Part shown: one piece after another, positions 35,311 to 47,200 of the stretch | Layout: each line of letters starts with the position of its first letter | How positions within the stretch are numbered: position 1 is the first letter of the stretch | Assembly: GCA_947044365.1 (NCBI GenBank) | Contig: OX345649.1 | Span: forward strand, 776,930-840,929 | DNA from: Petrosia ficiformis | Lineage: Eukaryota > Porifera > Demospongiae > Haplosclerida > Petrosiidae | Reading direction: 5' to 3' | Length of the DNA stretch: 64,000 nt | Translations under genes and position numbers: made by a program | Notes under the pieces: model-generated | What the model was told of the DNA's origin: nothing | What the model saw: only the letters and a program-made list of their open reading frames with translations | The model's database searches: none

Positions 35311-38300
35311 TTAGTATCTCTTTCTTCGAAGAATCTCAGATCTCCATTCTATTGGATGTGACTCTTCAGTCTTGAAGAGGAGGAGAAATACATGTAAACA
35401 TATATACATGTAAAAATAAATATAATTATATATTATACATGATCTTTCACTGCAAATAATTTTTGTTAAATACATACAATGTACACATGGTATTTTGTAT
35501 AGGAATTCCATCAAATTTGGTATCTAGGTGGAACAACAGTTCCTCTTTCTGGATACCAAATTTGATTAGGCACGTATACTTAATAGCAAAAGTTTAAAGT
35601 TTGATAAAAATTTATAATTACTGCACAAAATACTGATTTTTGCATCCACAGTGATGTATGAAGACACTTACAGCTGTTTCATCTTCTTTATAAATCTTAA
35701 TAGTTTTATCAGCCTCAGCAGTGATTAGTCGACAACCACTCATATCAAATACTGCTGCAAATATACCTGCTTCGCTATCTAAAGAACCAGGCTGGACAGT
35801 CGTTTGGAGCTTCTGGAAACAACTTCCACTCTTCCAGTCCCAAAAGTGAAGAGAACCGTTATCAGCTACAATAAATAGACAATGAATATATATATATTTA
35901 TATATATAACGGAGTTACATGTAGTATAATGACAGTAGTAACCAATTTATTTATAGTATATGACTCAACTAAAATAATATTAGATTTACTGAAGGGTATT
36001 TATATAATTTCTTTATTGATCAATTTAGTTATAGTTTTTTACAGTAGACTCAAGGCCTCACTAAAAGGGGTTTTAGTATACTTAAAACATAATGAATAGG
36101 AGGAGACTTACCTCCAGATACCAAGACTCCATCAGAATTAATAGCTAGAGTATTTACTATGGCCTGATGACCCGAGAGGTTTTGAAGAAAGTTCCCATCA
36201 GGGAATTTCCATTGCTTAATATTATCAGGAGAAGCTGAGGCGAAAGTGAATCTTAATGAGAAATGATAGTAATTAATTAAAAAGTAATTGAATTACATTT
36301 ACAATTACATACTCTGATGGATGATTAGCTAATGCACGAATCGATTTCTTATGATTTGTTAAAACAGCTTTCGTCTTTCCAGCAGCTAGGTCCCATAAAC
36401 GAATAGTGGAGTCATGACTACCAGTAACTACCTATATAATCAGAAAAAGTAGTCATGACTACCAGTAACTACCTACATGTATATAATCAGAAAGAGTAGT
36501 CATGACTACCATACCAGTATCCCTATATAACCCAAAAGTTCCTCTCTTTTGCAAATTATTAAAAATGATATAAAATGTTATCTAAAGTTACTCAACAATG
36601 AAACTAACCTGTGGATCAGGTGCTTGTGTAAACAGGTCAGCGACAGTGTTTGTGTGCCCACCAAGTGTGTGAACACAGGCTTTAGTTCTCATATCCCACA
36701 CCTTATAATAATAATAATAATAATAATAATTATTATTATTATTATTATTATTATTAACAGGAAGCAAACTAATTTGGTATCTAGGAGGAGCATTTGACTG
36801 GCTTCCTGGATACCAAACTTCATTGCCTTCTGTGCAAAGAGATTTATAATGTTTGTTCACTCACTCTAGCAGTAGCATCTCTTCCTCCAGTGACTAGAAT
36901 ATCAATAGTAGGATGGATAGATACTGCATACACTCCGCTAAGATGACCATGGTAATGACGAACAACCTTAAAGAACATACAAAAATTGTACATGTACCGT
37001 AGATTGGAAATTTCTTGGAGAATTTTTTTAACAATGAAAATTTCCTAATGAACAGTAGCTTCATGTATGGACATGTACATGTATAATTGAAATATTGGAA
37101 CTAATTGTGCAAAGAGGTTTGTAGCAGTTTTCTCACTGTAATTTTGGAATAGAAGTGTGTAACCACACCGATCTGCAGTACATATACATGTATACATTTA
37201 TGTATCATAATTCATAAGCTCCAGCAATATTGTGTTCTACGTATTATTAAAAGTGGAATGGTACAACATTGATGAAGTCTGCCAGTAGCTCGTTTGAGCC
37301 ACTGTTGTTCGTAGTTTTCCCAAATTTTTGTGAACAGACAGACACACATAATTACCATACCCTTCTGCCTTAGCTTTGCGACAAGGGTAAATATCAGTGA
37401 GATAAGAAGGGTACAGCAATGTGTTATACAAGTCTTGTGATGGTCAAATTACTAACTTTATTTTGTTCAAGATCCCAGCATTTCACTTGTTTATCCTCTC
37501 CAACGCTGAACAAGTAAGGTTGACGAGGACTGACAGCTAATCCTCTAACAGAACTAATGTGTCCTGTTAGAGTTAGCTTAAGCCTACCAGTCGACAACTC
37601 CCAAAGCTGACAGAGAAAGAGGTGGGGAGAGAGAGTGAGAGAGGTTGAGAGAGGGAGATATAGGGAGGAAGGAGACAGAGAATGAGGGAGGGAGAGACAC
37701 AGAGAGAAAGTGAGAGGATTTAAAATATATAATACATGTATATACCTTTATTGTCCTGTCTCCACTACCAGTAGCAAACCATTCATTACTGGGATCTACA
37801 GATATAGACCTTACCCATCCAAGATGACCACTGATAACCTAATGAATTAACATGATCGATATAAATACATACATGTACTCTACGGTCTATATATCAATAC
37901 ATACACTTGTTAACTATATTCGCATTCGCCCCTTTTTGAAATGTTTGCCAATAATGCACACTATGATAACCATAATAGTGCTAGTGTTGAGGATATTCGA
38001 GTTCAAATCCCAGCTGGTAATGTCACTCTTTAATTTGTAAATGTTTAGCTCAGAGCACTTGTTCTACCTACATATACGTCTCATTAATACAACGAATATT
38101 AATTACATACCCTCATTAATACAATGAGTATTAATTATAGGGCTGGGAATCAGCTTGAGATTCTGAAATCGATTATCACTAACTTCAAGTCGATTGATAA
38201 TTGACTAAAATCAGCGGAAGTAATTAGGCAAATTAAGTCAAATAATATAGGAAACTCCTCCCATTTGATAATCAAAAAGGCTTCCTATCACTTCCATATT

Positions 38301-40070
38301 GTATATTAATTGCCGTCACATGCTTGAGCAGTATGTCTTCTGGAATAATTAGCATAATTGATATTACAGACTTATAATCAATAATCAAAAGAATTTTCAA
38401 TATCGATTGATTAATCAATTAATCGTCCCAGCCCTAATTAATTACATACCCTCATTAATACAATGAATATTAATTACATACCCTCATTAATTTCCATGGA
38501 GCATGCCATTCTGGTTTGATAGTCATTAGTGCTTTTCTGGGTACTAATTGTTGGGTACCACGACTCAGTATTAACGCCTAAATGAGAGTACTTGAATAAG
38601 AGATTACACCACTATCATATTGATGTACCTGAGAGTCATCTCTAGTACCTCTATGTATTTCCGCCAAACTTGCTCCAGTTGGACTAAAAGGTGGATAAAA
38701 AAGATAGAGTTTAAGCATTATTAGAATTGGAGGCTATTTATATACTTACACTTCTCTTTTCTTCATTGCAATTTCCTCTACTACACTTTGTATTCCTTCA
38801 TTAGAAAGAGGGCGTGGCTTAGCTTCTGTACCAGGACTTAATGGAACACCTACATGTACAATATATTAATTATATCATACTCTACAAGCACTATATATCA
38901 ATCCATCCATCAATCTATCATTCAATCCATCTATCCATCTATCAATGTAGCTATCACTCCAATCATCAGTCAATCCATCCATCAATCTATCATTCAATCC
39001 ATCTATCCATCTATCAATGTAGCTATCACTCCAATCATCAGTCAATTCATCCATCAATCAACGCATTCAATCCATCTATCCATCTATCAATGTAGCTATC
39101 ACTCCAATCATCAGTCAATTCATCCATCAATCAACGCATTCAATCCATCTATCCATCTATCAATGTAGCTATCACTCCAATCATCAGTCAATCCATCCAT
39201 CAATCTATCATTCAATCCATCTATCCATCTATCAATGTAGCTATCACTCCAATCATCAGTCAATCCATCCATCAATCTATCATTCAATCCATCTATCCAT
39301 CTATCAATGTAGCTATCACTCCAATCATCAGTCAATCCATCCATCAATCTATCATTCAATCCATCTATCCATCTATCAATGTAGCTATCACTCCAATCAT
39401 CAGTCAGTCCATCCATCAATCTATCATTCAATCCATCTATCCATCTATCAATGTAGCTATCACTCCAATCATCAGTCAATCCATCCATCAATCTATCATT
39501 CAATCCATCTATCCATCTATCAATGTAGCTATCACTCCAATCATCAGTCAATTCATCCATCAATCAACGCATTCATTAATCCCTGTATTCATTGATCAAT
39601 CCATCCATCTGTCCATCCATCCATTCAGCTGTAATCATATGTAAATGAGTCTGATACCTGGAGCAGAAGGGTATGCATGTCCTGTTGTAACATGTACCTG
39701 AGGTCCAACTATAGTATTATTAAAAATTCAGAGTACGAAACAATGAAACGTAAGTGGCTTACCAGGTTTATTTGATGCAAGCGTTTTGGCTGCCAATTTA
39801 GCCACAGCTTCAGTTGGAGGAGGGAGGTCTTTCACAAGCTTGTGTTCATCATGTACCTTACAAGCAATTTTTATACGTAATCTACTCACAGTGAAAAAAA
39901 ATACAGAAGTAACAAATAGTGAATTATAATTCACATTGTGCTCACGCAGATTCATCTTCTGGCACAGGCTTTCCTTCATCTGACAAAAACATATCATGAG
40001 TTCTCTTGAGAGATCGAAATACTAGTGTGTGGAGACTGTGTTTAAGCACTGGATGGTGATCAACCTCCAT
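35311..40070 (-). CDS. PLRG1: Pleiotropic regulator 1 (WD40 splicing factor)
   Basis: Fourteen exons: 40070-39946, 39881-39763 (acceptor could be 39884), 39708-39658, 38849-38750, 38683-38629, 38577-38482, 37838-37746, 37606-37457, 36966-36865, 36701-36609, 36431-36313, 36251-36112, 35865-35672, 35370-35311. Phase closes to about 498 aa (human 514). PLRG1 is a core subunit of the CDC5L/PRP19 complex of the spliceosome. The N-terminal [16 protein letters not shown] block and the C-terminal [18 protein letters not shown] are characteristic. Between them is a seven-bladed WD40 propeller from about residue 185 ([54 protein letters not shown]), with WD dipeptides such as CWDLEQNK and [10 protein letters not shown]. 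It shares a bidirectional promoter with FBXO9. One exon start is duplicated in the neighbouring intron. Confidence 0.97.
35514..35568. repeat. Short hairpin element, copy 1
   Basis: Inverted arms AAATTTGGTATCTAGG and AAATTTGGTATCCAG enclose a loop of about 20 bp. A similar hairpin lies at 36770 and a diverged one near 43788. Confidence 0.7.
36410..36515 (-). repeat. Tandem copies of a PLRG1 3' splice site and exon start
   Basis: AGTCATGACTACC plus AGTAACTACCT, coding for the first residues (VVTGSHDS) and acceptor of exon 36431-36313, recurs at 36451 and, partly, at 36498. The spacing is 41 and 47 bp. Each full copy keeps an AG acceptor. Confidence 0.9.
36707..36755. repeat. (AAT)n(ATT)n palindromic microsatellite
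   Basis: AAT repeats switch to ATT repeats, forming a perfect self-complementary tract next to the donor-side intron of PLRG1. Confidence 0.95.
36765..36825. repeat. Short hairpin element, copy 2
   Basis: AATTTGGTATCTAGGAGG pairs with the inverse of CTTCCTGGATACCAAA. It is related to the hairpin at 35514. Confidence 0.7.
37010..37440. other. PLRG1 intron, no clear element
   Basis: Intron 37456-36967. Apart from TGTGCAAAGAGGTTTGTAGC-like words shared with 36830, nothing can be identified. Confidence 0.45.
37618..37720. repeat. GA-rich tract
   Basis: GAGAGGGAG-type purine repeats near the acceptor of PLRG1 exon 37606-37457; pyrimidine-rich on the coding strand. Confidence 0.85.
38138..38436. 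mobile_element. MITE with TAGGGCTGGGA ends
   Basis: Ends TAGGGCTGGGA and TCCCAGCCCTA are perfect inverted repeats. ATTAATTA flanks both sides (38130-38137 and 38437-38444). The flank is also locally repeated (TACCCTCATTAATACAATGA), so the duplication is suggestive rather than proven. PLRG1 intron. Confidence 0.75.
38893..39560. repeat. 72-bp minisatellite, about 9 copies
   Basis: Units containing ATCAATGTAGCTATCACTCC and CATCAATCTATCATTCAATC, nearly identical. Because 72 is divisible by 3, the antisense frame stays open as a 24-aa repeat. The array is inside PLRG1 intron 39657-38850 and is not a gene. Confidence 0.96.
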
Positions 40071-40218
40071 GATGTCTTATTGTCTTATTCTAATTAATGC
40101 GCATTTGAGTGAGTATTCTATTTAATGCCCACCAAATTATTCTATTTAATGCCCAATTAATTATTCTTTTTAATGCCCACCAAAATAATTGTATTTAATG
40201 CCCACCAATACAAAAGTG
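40071..40218. promoter_or_regulatory. Bidirectional promoter PLRG1 / FBXO9 with tandem TTTAATGCCCACC
   Basis: The 148-bp divergent gap holds about four to five repeats of TTATTCTATTTAATGCCCAC (near 40109-40209). The promoter role is inferred from position. Confidence 0.7.
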
Positions 40219-43200
40219 ATGGAAGATGAAAAACAAGAGAAGAGTGATGAATCGGTAAATATATCATAATCAATAATTGCTAATACCTTTCTGTTAATAG
40301 GTGCAGGTAGATACAGAAGAATTGGTTTTGTTTCGAGAACAATGGAGAGCAGAGTTACGTTCAAGACAAAAAATCGACAGACACAAGTTGAAATCAACAC
40401 CATTACAACAAAAGATAACTGAAGTGAGTATAGTAACTATGGTATCCACAATCTGTTGAAGGTGTTTAGTACACAGGCAGAGGAACTATATTGGAATGGT
40501 GTGGCTGCAGAGCAGAATGGGGATATGTCATCTGGTATGTATACATATATATATTATATATATATATACGTAATTCTCAGTAGTAGTGACACCATCAATA
40601 GTGCCATTCTCTACTCTCGCATTAGAGACAGTACACTGATAGTTACCTTCCTCTTTCATCCTCACTGTCACTGTCACCAGTGTAGTCATCACTTGTTTAA
40701 TTGTATCATAATTGTGAATTGATTTGCAATTTTTGTGACAGTTTTTTTTTTCAAAACTGTAACTTGTTATTTTCAATTACAGCTATATTATACTATCGTC
40801 AAGCAATACAAATGGTTCCTGATATTGAAAGTAAAATTACCAGACCCAGGATACCAATATCTACAGGTAATAATAAAATGCATGTACATTTGTACATGTA
40901 TATACTTGTTAACCAAAATTTTGAAAAGCAACTTTTAAAAAATAAGATTACAACATTTTTTGCACAAGAAATTCAGATACCAAATTCGTACATATGTACA
41001 TTACAGTGTTTATGTGGTGCACCATTCGCCCAAAGAGCTTCTTATTTGGCACTGCACAGTGCTCTCTTTGGGCCAGATGGTGCAGTTAATTATGATTATA
41101 TTGTCGCTAACATCATTAACTCTTTGTTAATTGACTCAAGATGTATTCCCAATGGCGCACACACTAACCATTGTTGAGCCAATTTGGCCCATGCTTCAAA
41201 ACTTATCAAAAACCCTGGTACATTATGTACGTATGATGTATGTTGGCTCCTTTTTACTGAACACTGCATTGCTATTGGAAATTAGAATACAGTTTTTTTG
41301 TTTTGTAAGGAACAAATGTTGATAGTGAAATTAATGAGGACGGAGATCAAGAGATAGACACAATTACTGAACATGTCTCTAATTTAAATTTTGATGTTTC
41401 TCTCATTTGTAAAGCTAATCAAAAGATCGAGGTATGATTCAGCTAATTACAATGTACAATGTCTATAACCACACCCACAGGGATTTCATATCTCCGCTTT
41501 ACCTCTTGAAATCCTTCAATATATTGTGTGTTTAATGGTACTGCCTGATCTTGATCTTCGTACATTGGAACAGTTTGGTATGGTAAGTGTCAGTTGGTGT
41601 ACATATAGTAGTATAGCAAAGGGCTCTACAACTTCTACTCATAGTTAACTACATGTAAGTGGCCAACTATCATTTAGATTTTTTATACTATCAGTGTTCT
41701 GCCCACACTGGTCGGCACTGGTTCGGATTAACCACCTCTTAGATGAATTAACCACCTCTCAGATAATACATATATAGATAGTATTAAGTATAAACTGGGT
41801 AAACAGCACTAAATGCAAGTTAGAATCCAACAACCACTCTAAATATCCTGGGCAGAACGCTGTATTATGTAAATATATGAAAACAAGAGAAAAAAGTATC
41901 CCTATGATTGCTTTTACATGAATATATATTTTTATTTCAACAATGGTTATTAGTGTAAATGTCACATGACCAGTGTCACATGATCATTATGTAATTAGGT
42001 ATGTAAAAGGTTCTATATGTTAGCGAGAGAAAATTTGTTGTGGCAAAAGTCTTGTCAAAGGTACAGCATACATTATATATCATAAACTCATGACTACTAT
42101 ATACTAGAGATTATTATTTTAATATTTCCTGTTTGTTGTTCCGTAGATTATGGGGTAAGGAGTGTACTCCTGTGGAATATTCTGGAGACTGGAGACTATT
42201 ATATATCTCATGTCCACATGTACATTTTAATGGTGAGAATAATGAGCACACACGAATGCATGCATACACAGTACACACATACACAAACACACATACATGT
42301 ACATACATACATACACAAACACACATACATGTACATACATACACAAACACACATACATGTACATACATGTACCTGTTTTAATGGTGAGAATAATTAATAT
42401 AATAGAGCACACATGCATGCATGCATGCATACACAGTTACACACATACATATACATACATACATACATACACAAACACACATACATGTACACATACATAC
42501 ATAAACACACATACATACACAAACACACATACATACGCAAACACACATACATGTACATACATACACAAACACACATACATGTACATACATACACAAACAC
42601 ACATACATACGCAACACACATACATGTACATACATACACAAACACACATACATGTACATGTACATACATACACAAACATACATACACAAACACACATACA
42701 TACGCAAACACACATACATGTACATACATACACAAACACACATGTACATACATACACAAACACACATACATGTGTGTACATACACAAACACAGACAGACA
42801 ATTAAAGCATTGATAATCATAATTATACAGGTGTTTATATCAGTCGATCTTCTTACGTGAGACCTGGAGAGAGATCATTAGATCTTCTGTATAAACCATT
42901 TCATACTGTGATATATTACAGATATCTCAGGTTCTTTGCTGATGGTAAGTATTTCTTAATTGAAAATGTTTTTTTAATTGATTATATATTATATCAATAT
43001 TACCAAAGATATCACATGATATCATGAATATTATTATTTGAACATACTCAGCCCTGTATAACTGCTACTAGTGATTTTTTCATTGCAAAATTAATTGTTT
43101 CAGATTGTGACGAAAATGTTTCTCGAGTTAGATAATGATGTCCTTATTATGTTTCCAAAGTGATTTTGATCAATAATATTATCTGTTAGAACCGTGAGCA

Positions 43201-44720
43201 TTTTAGTATTCTCTTGAAATTCGAATTTTTACCCTGAACTATAGCCTTGGTATTGATTTTTTCATTGCAACATCAGTCGTTTCAGATTGAGCCAAAACTG
43301 TTTCCAGAGTTAGATAATGATGTCCTTATTATGTTTTCAAAGTAGTTTTGATTAATAATATTATCTGTTAGAACCAGTATAGGAATAGTAGGTTATCATA
43401 AATTGCAATACCTAACATAATTATAGTATCAGTATCAGATCATAATCAGGATATCTCCCAGGTAATCTCCTTCGAGATGTATCTATCTTTATTAATCTAT
43501 TCCATTTTAAGGATCAGTTCTATATTTAACAAGTCCAGAAGAACCTGCAGAAGTGGTAGGACGTCTTAGACACAAAGTCCATACAGATGCAATAATGCTT
43601 GGACACTTCACATTATCATCAAATATGGTACAAGCTGTGTTGCTATTGTGTGTGTACAACAAACCTGTGGATGCATGATTATTACAATATTGAGATTATA
43701 TTTGTAACTAGCTCTTATAAAAGGGGGGCTTGTCATTTAAACATTTTTAACAACAATTCATAGCTATTCAGCCATTTTGAATACAAATTTGGTGTCCAGG
43801 AAGAAGTCCCAAACATATTTAGTTGACTTCCTCTACAAAATGGCCGACTAGCGATAAGTAAATTCCTGTAGACATGATTACTTGTCTGTCCTTGTCAATC
43901 CATTCATTTATAGTTAAATGTGGTAGCTACTCGTTCTGTTAAAGTCACAACTCCCAGTCCTACCTCTGCTCGAGGAAGAAGACGAAGAGTACAATCAGAG
44001 AATTCAACACAAGATCAAAAGTTTCATATGGTTAGTTATGTGCATGTAACATATCTTTCTATGTAACGTACACCTGTCTTTTATGAAGACAACATGTTTT
44101 CAACTCTAATATTAATCGGGGTTCATTTCAGAGGGAGGGGCACTTGCTGGTTTCTTGCCCAATTCAATGACGGGACATTAATGATATTCATAGTTATTTA
44201 CACCCCTCTATTGAAATGTGTTTCTGTTTAGGAGATGGAATTAAATCACAGTAAAACAAAGTTATCCAGTCAGTTGAAATGGAAACACTTTTCTTGTCAT
44301 ACTATGCACAGGTTAGTTAATGGATGGATGGATGGATAGGTAGGTAGGTAGAATGTAGGTAGAATGTAGGTAGGTAGAATGTAGGTAGAATGTAGGTAGG
44401 TAGGTAGGTAGGTAGAATGTAGGTAGGTAGGTAAGTAGTTAAGTAGATATAGGTATGTAAGTATGTATGTATGTACATAGGTACATGTAGGTAGGTAGAT
44501 AGGTATGTACCTGTAGGTATGTATGTATATATGTATGTATGTATGTAGGTAGGTAGGTAGTTAGGTGTGTAGGTAGTGATATTATCAGTGGATTGACAAA
44601 TGAATCAGTTATTTCTCCTCTAGACTAACTGGTCAACTCCAAGTCTCAGAGTTTAATATTGACTACAGTTACACACCATTTTATTTTTCAAGAGTGAAGT
44701 CTTACTCAATAATACATTAA
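40219..44720 (+). CDS. FBXO9: F-box only protein 9
   Basis: Thirteen exons: 40219-40254, 40301-40423, 40477-40534, 40783-40866, 41310-41431, 41481-41582, 41999-42060, 42147-42232, 42831-42944, 43512-43627, 43914-44030, 44232-44311, 44624-44720, giving 398 aa with exact phase closure. FBXO9 is the substrate receptor of an SCF (SKP1-CUL1) ubiquitin ligase. The N-terminus has a TPR/MIT-like helical repeat ([20 protein letters not shown] then [15 protein letters not shown]). The F-box starts at about residue 146 ([10 protein letters not shown] ... [15 protein letters not shown]). The C-terminal region has FBXO9-typical blocks: [26 protein letters not shown] and [13 protein letters not shown]. It is shorter than the human protein (about 437-447 aa). 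Intron 40867-41309 carries a family B transposon. Confidence 0.95.
41004..41217 (+). mobile_element. Family B hAT-like MITE, copy 4, perfect 8-bp target duplication
   Basis: Starts CAGTGTTT and ends AACTTATCAAAAACCCTG. GTACATTA is perfectly duplicated at 40996-41003 and 41218-41225. A small deletion near the left end removed the TTGATAAGCTC part. FBXO9 intron. Confidence 0.9.
41692..41862 (+). mobile_element. Family D MITE, copy 2
   Basis: CAGTGTTCTGCCCA left end and TGGGCAGAACGCTG right end. Flanks TACTAT and TATTAT match 5/6, supporting a 6-bp target duplication. FBXO9 intron 41583-41998. Confidence 0.82.
42250..42800. repeat. ACATACACAAACAC complex minisatellite
   Basis: Alternating ACATACATACACAAACACAC and ACATACATGTACATACATAC modules, with palindromic ATGTACAT, fill most of FBXO9 intron 42233-42830. 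Part of the exon-flank TTTTAATGGTGAGAAT recurs at 42374. Confidence 0.95.
43060..43380 (-). repeat. 182-bp repeat, two tandem copies
   Basis: GTTAGATAATGATGTCC occurs at 43127 and 43309 (182 bp apart) within longer homology. The inverted form with the same period occurs at 61330-61920. FBXO9 intron. Confidence 0.88.
43780..43860. repeat. Diverged short hairpin element, copy 3
   Basis: AATTTGGTGTCCAGGAAG and the inverse of CTTCCTCTACAAAAT resemble the hairpins at 35514 and 36765. Confidence 0.45.
44320..44578. repeat. (TAGG)n / GTAGAATGTAGG array
   Basis: TAGG tetranucleotides with repeated AATG interruptions fill FBXO9 intron 44312-44623. Confidence 0.93.
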
Positions 44721-45271
44721 AGATTAGTATTACAAGTAACTATTGACTGACTATACATACACATTATTTTAAGAGTGAAGTCTTACTCTATAATACCATC
44801 TACATTAATGATTAGTAATTGAAGTGATAATTCACTTCTCAATAGTAAATTCCTAATTTTTAATGGATTTTTTTTAAATAATATTTTTATAATTATTATT
44901 AATTTTAGTTATAGATACATGTATATATATATATAATTATGTACATGTAGTTGATTTAAAATTTGATTTTAATTTGATGACGCAATAGGCTATGATAGCA
45001 ACATACGAAAATGTACAGTATTTCTCATTGCCATTTATCTGCAATACTCACGATATTGGATGTAGAATATTACTGAGGTTGCATGTCTATCCATCCATGA
45101 TCATATTAAGTAACCTTTGGTAATCTCTTTGGTGCATTCTCCATTGTCAATATTAATTATTTACCACATACAATATTATTGCTTGATTTCATCTTCATTA
45201 CATGTTGTGTTAGAACTAAACTTTGAAGTGAAGTATTGTTTGGTTAAATGTAATCATTACTGCATCATATT
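44721..45271. other. Tail-to-tail gap FBXO9 / COQ5
   Basis: 551 bp between the two stop codons. It begins with a partial duplicate of the FBXO9 stop region (AGAGTGAAGTCTTACTC at 44692 and again near 44772). The rest is AT-rich with no gene seen. Confidence 0.6.
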
Positions 45272-47143
<1,872 letters not shown>

Positions 47144-47200
47144 TACAAGCCTATATATATTATATATAATTATTAATTAATTCCTGTCAGTGCATCAAAG
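47144..47200. promoter_or_regulatory. Bidirectional promoter COQ5 / orphan gene
   Basis: Only 57 bp lie between divergent ATGs, mostly TATATATAT and TTAATTAATT. No other motif stands out. The role is inferred from position. Confidence 0.55.

Noticed and set aside
37930..38050. Possible tRNA or SINE (GAGTTCAAATCCCAG resembles a B box)
   Set aside because: No A box lies at the right distance and no cloverleaf could be drawn. A weak likeness to 61940-61975 is too short to call a family.
39120..39563. Antisense 24-residue repeat protein
   Set aside because: It is open only because the 72-bp intronic minisatellite unit is divisible by three. It lies inside a PLRG1 intron and has no exon structure of its own.
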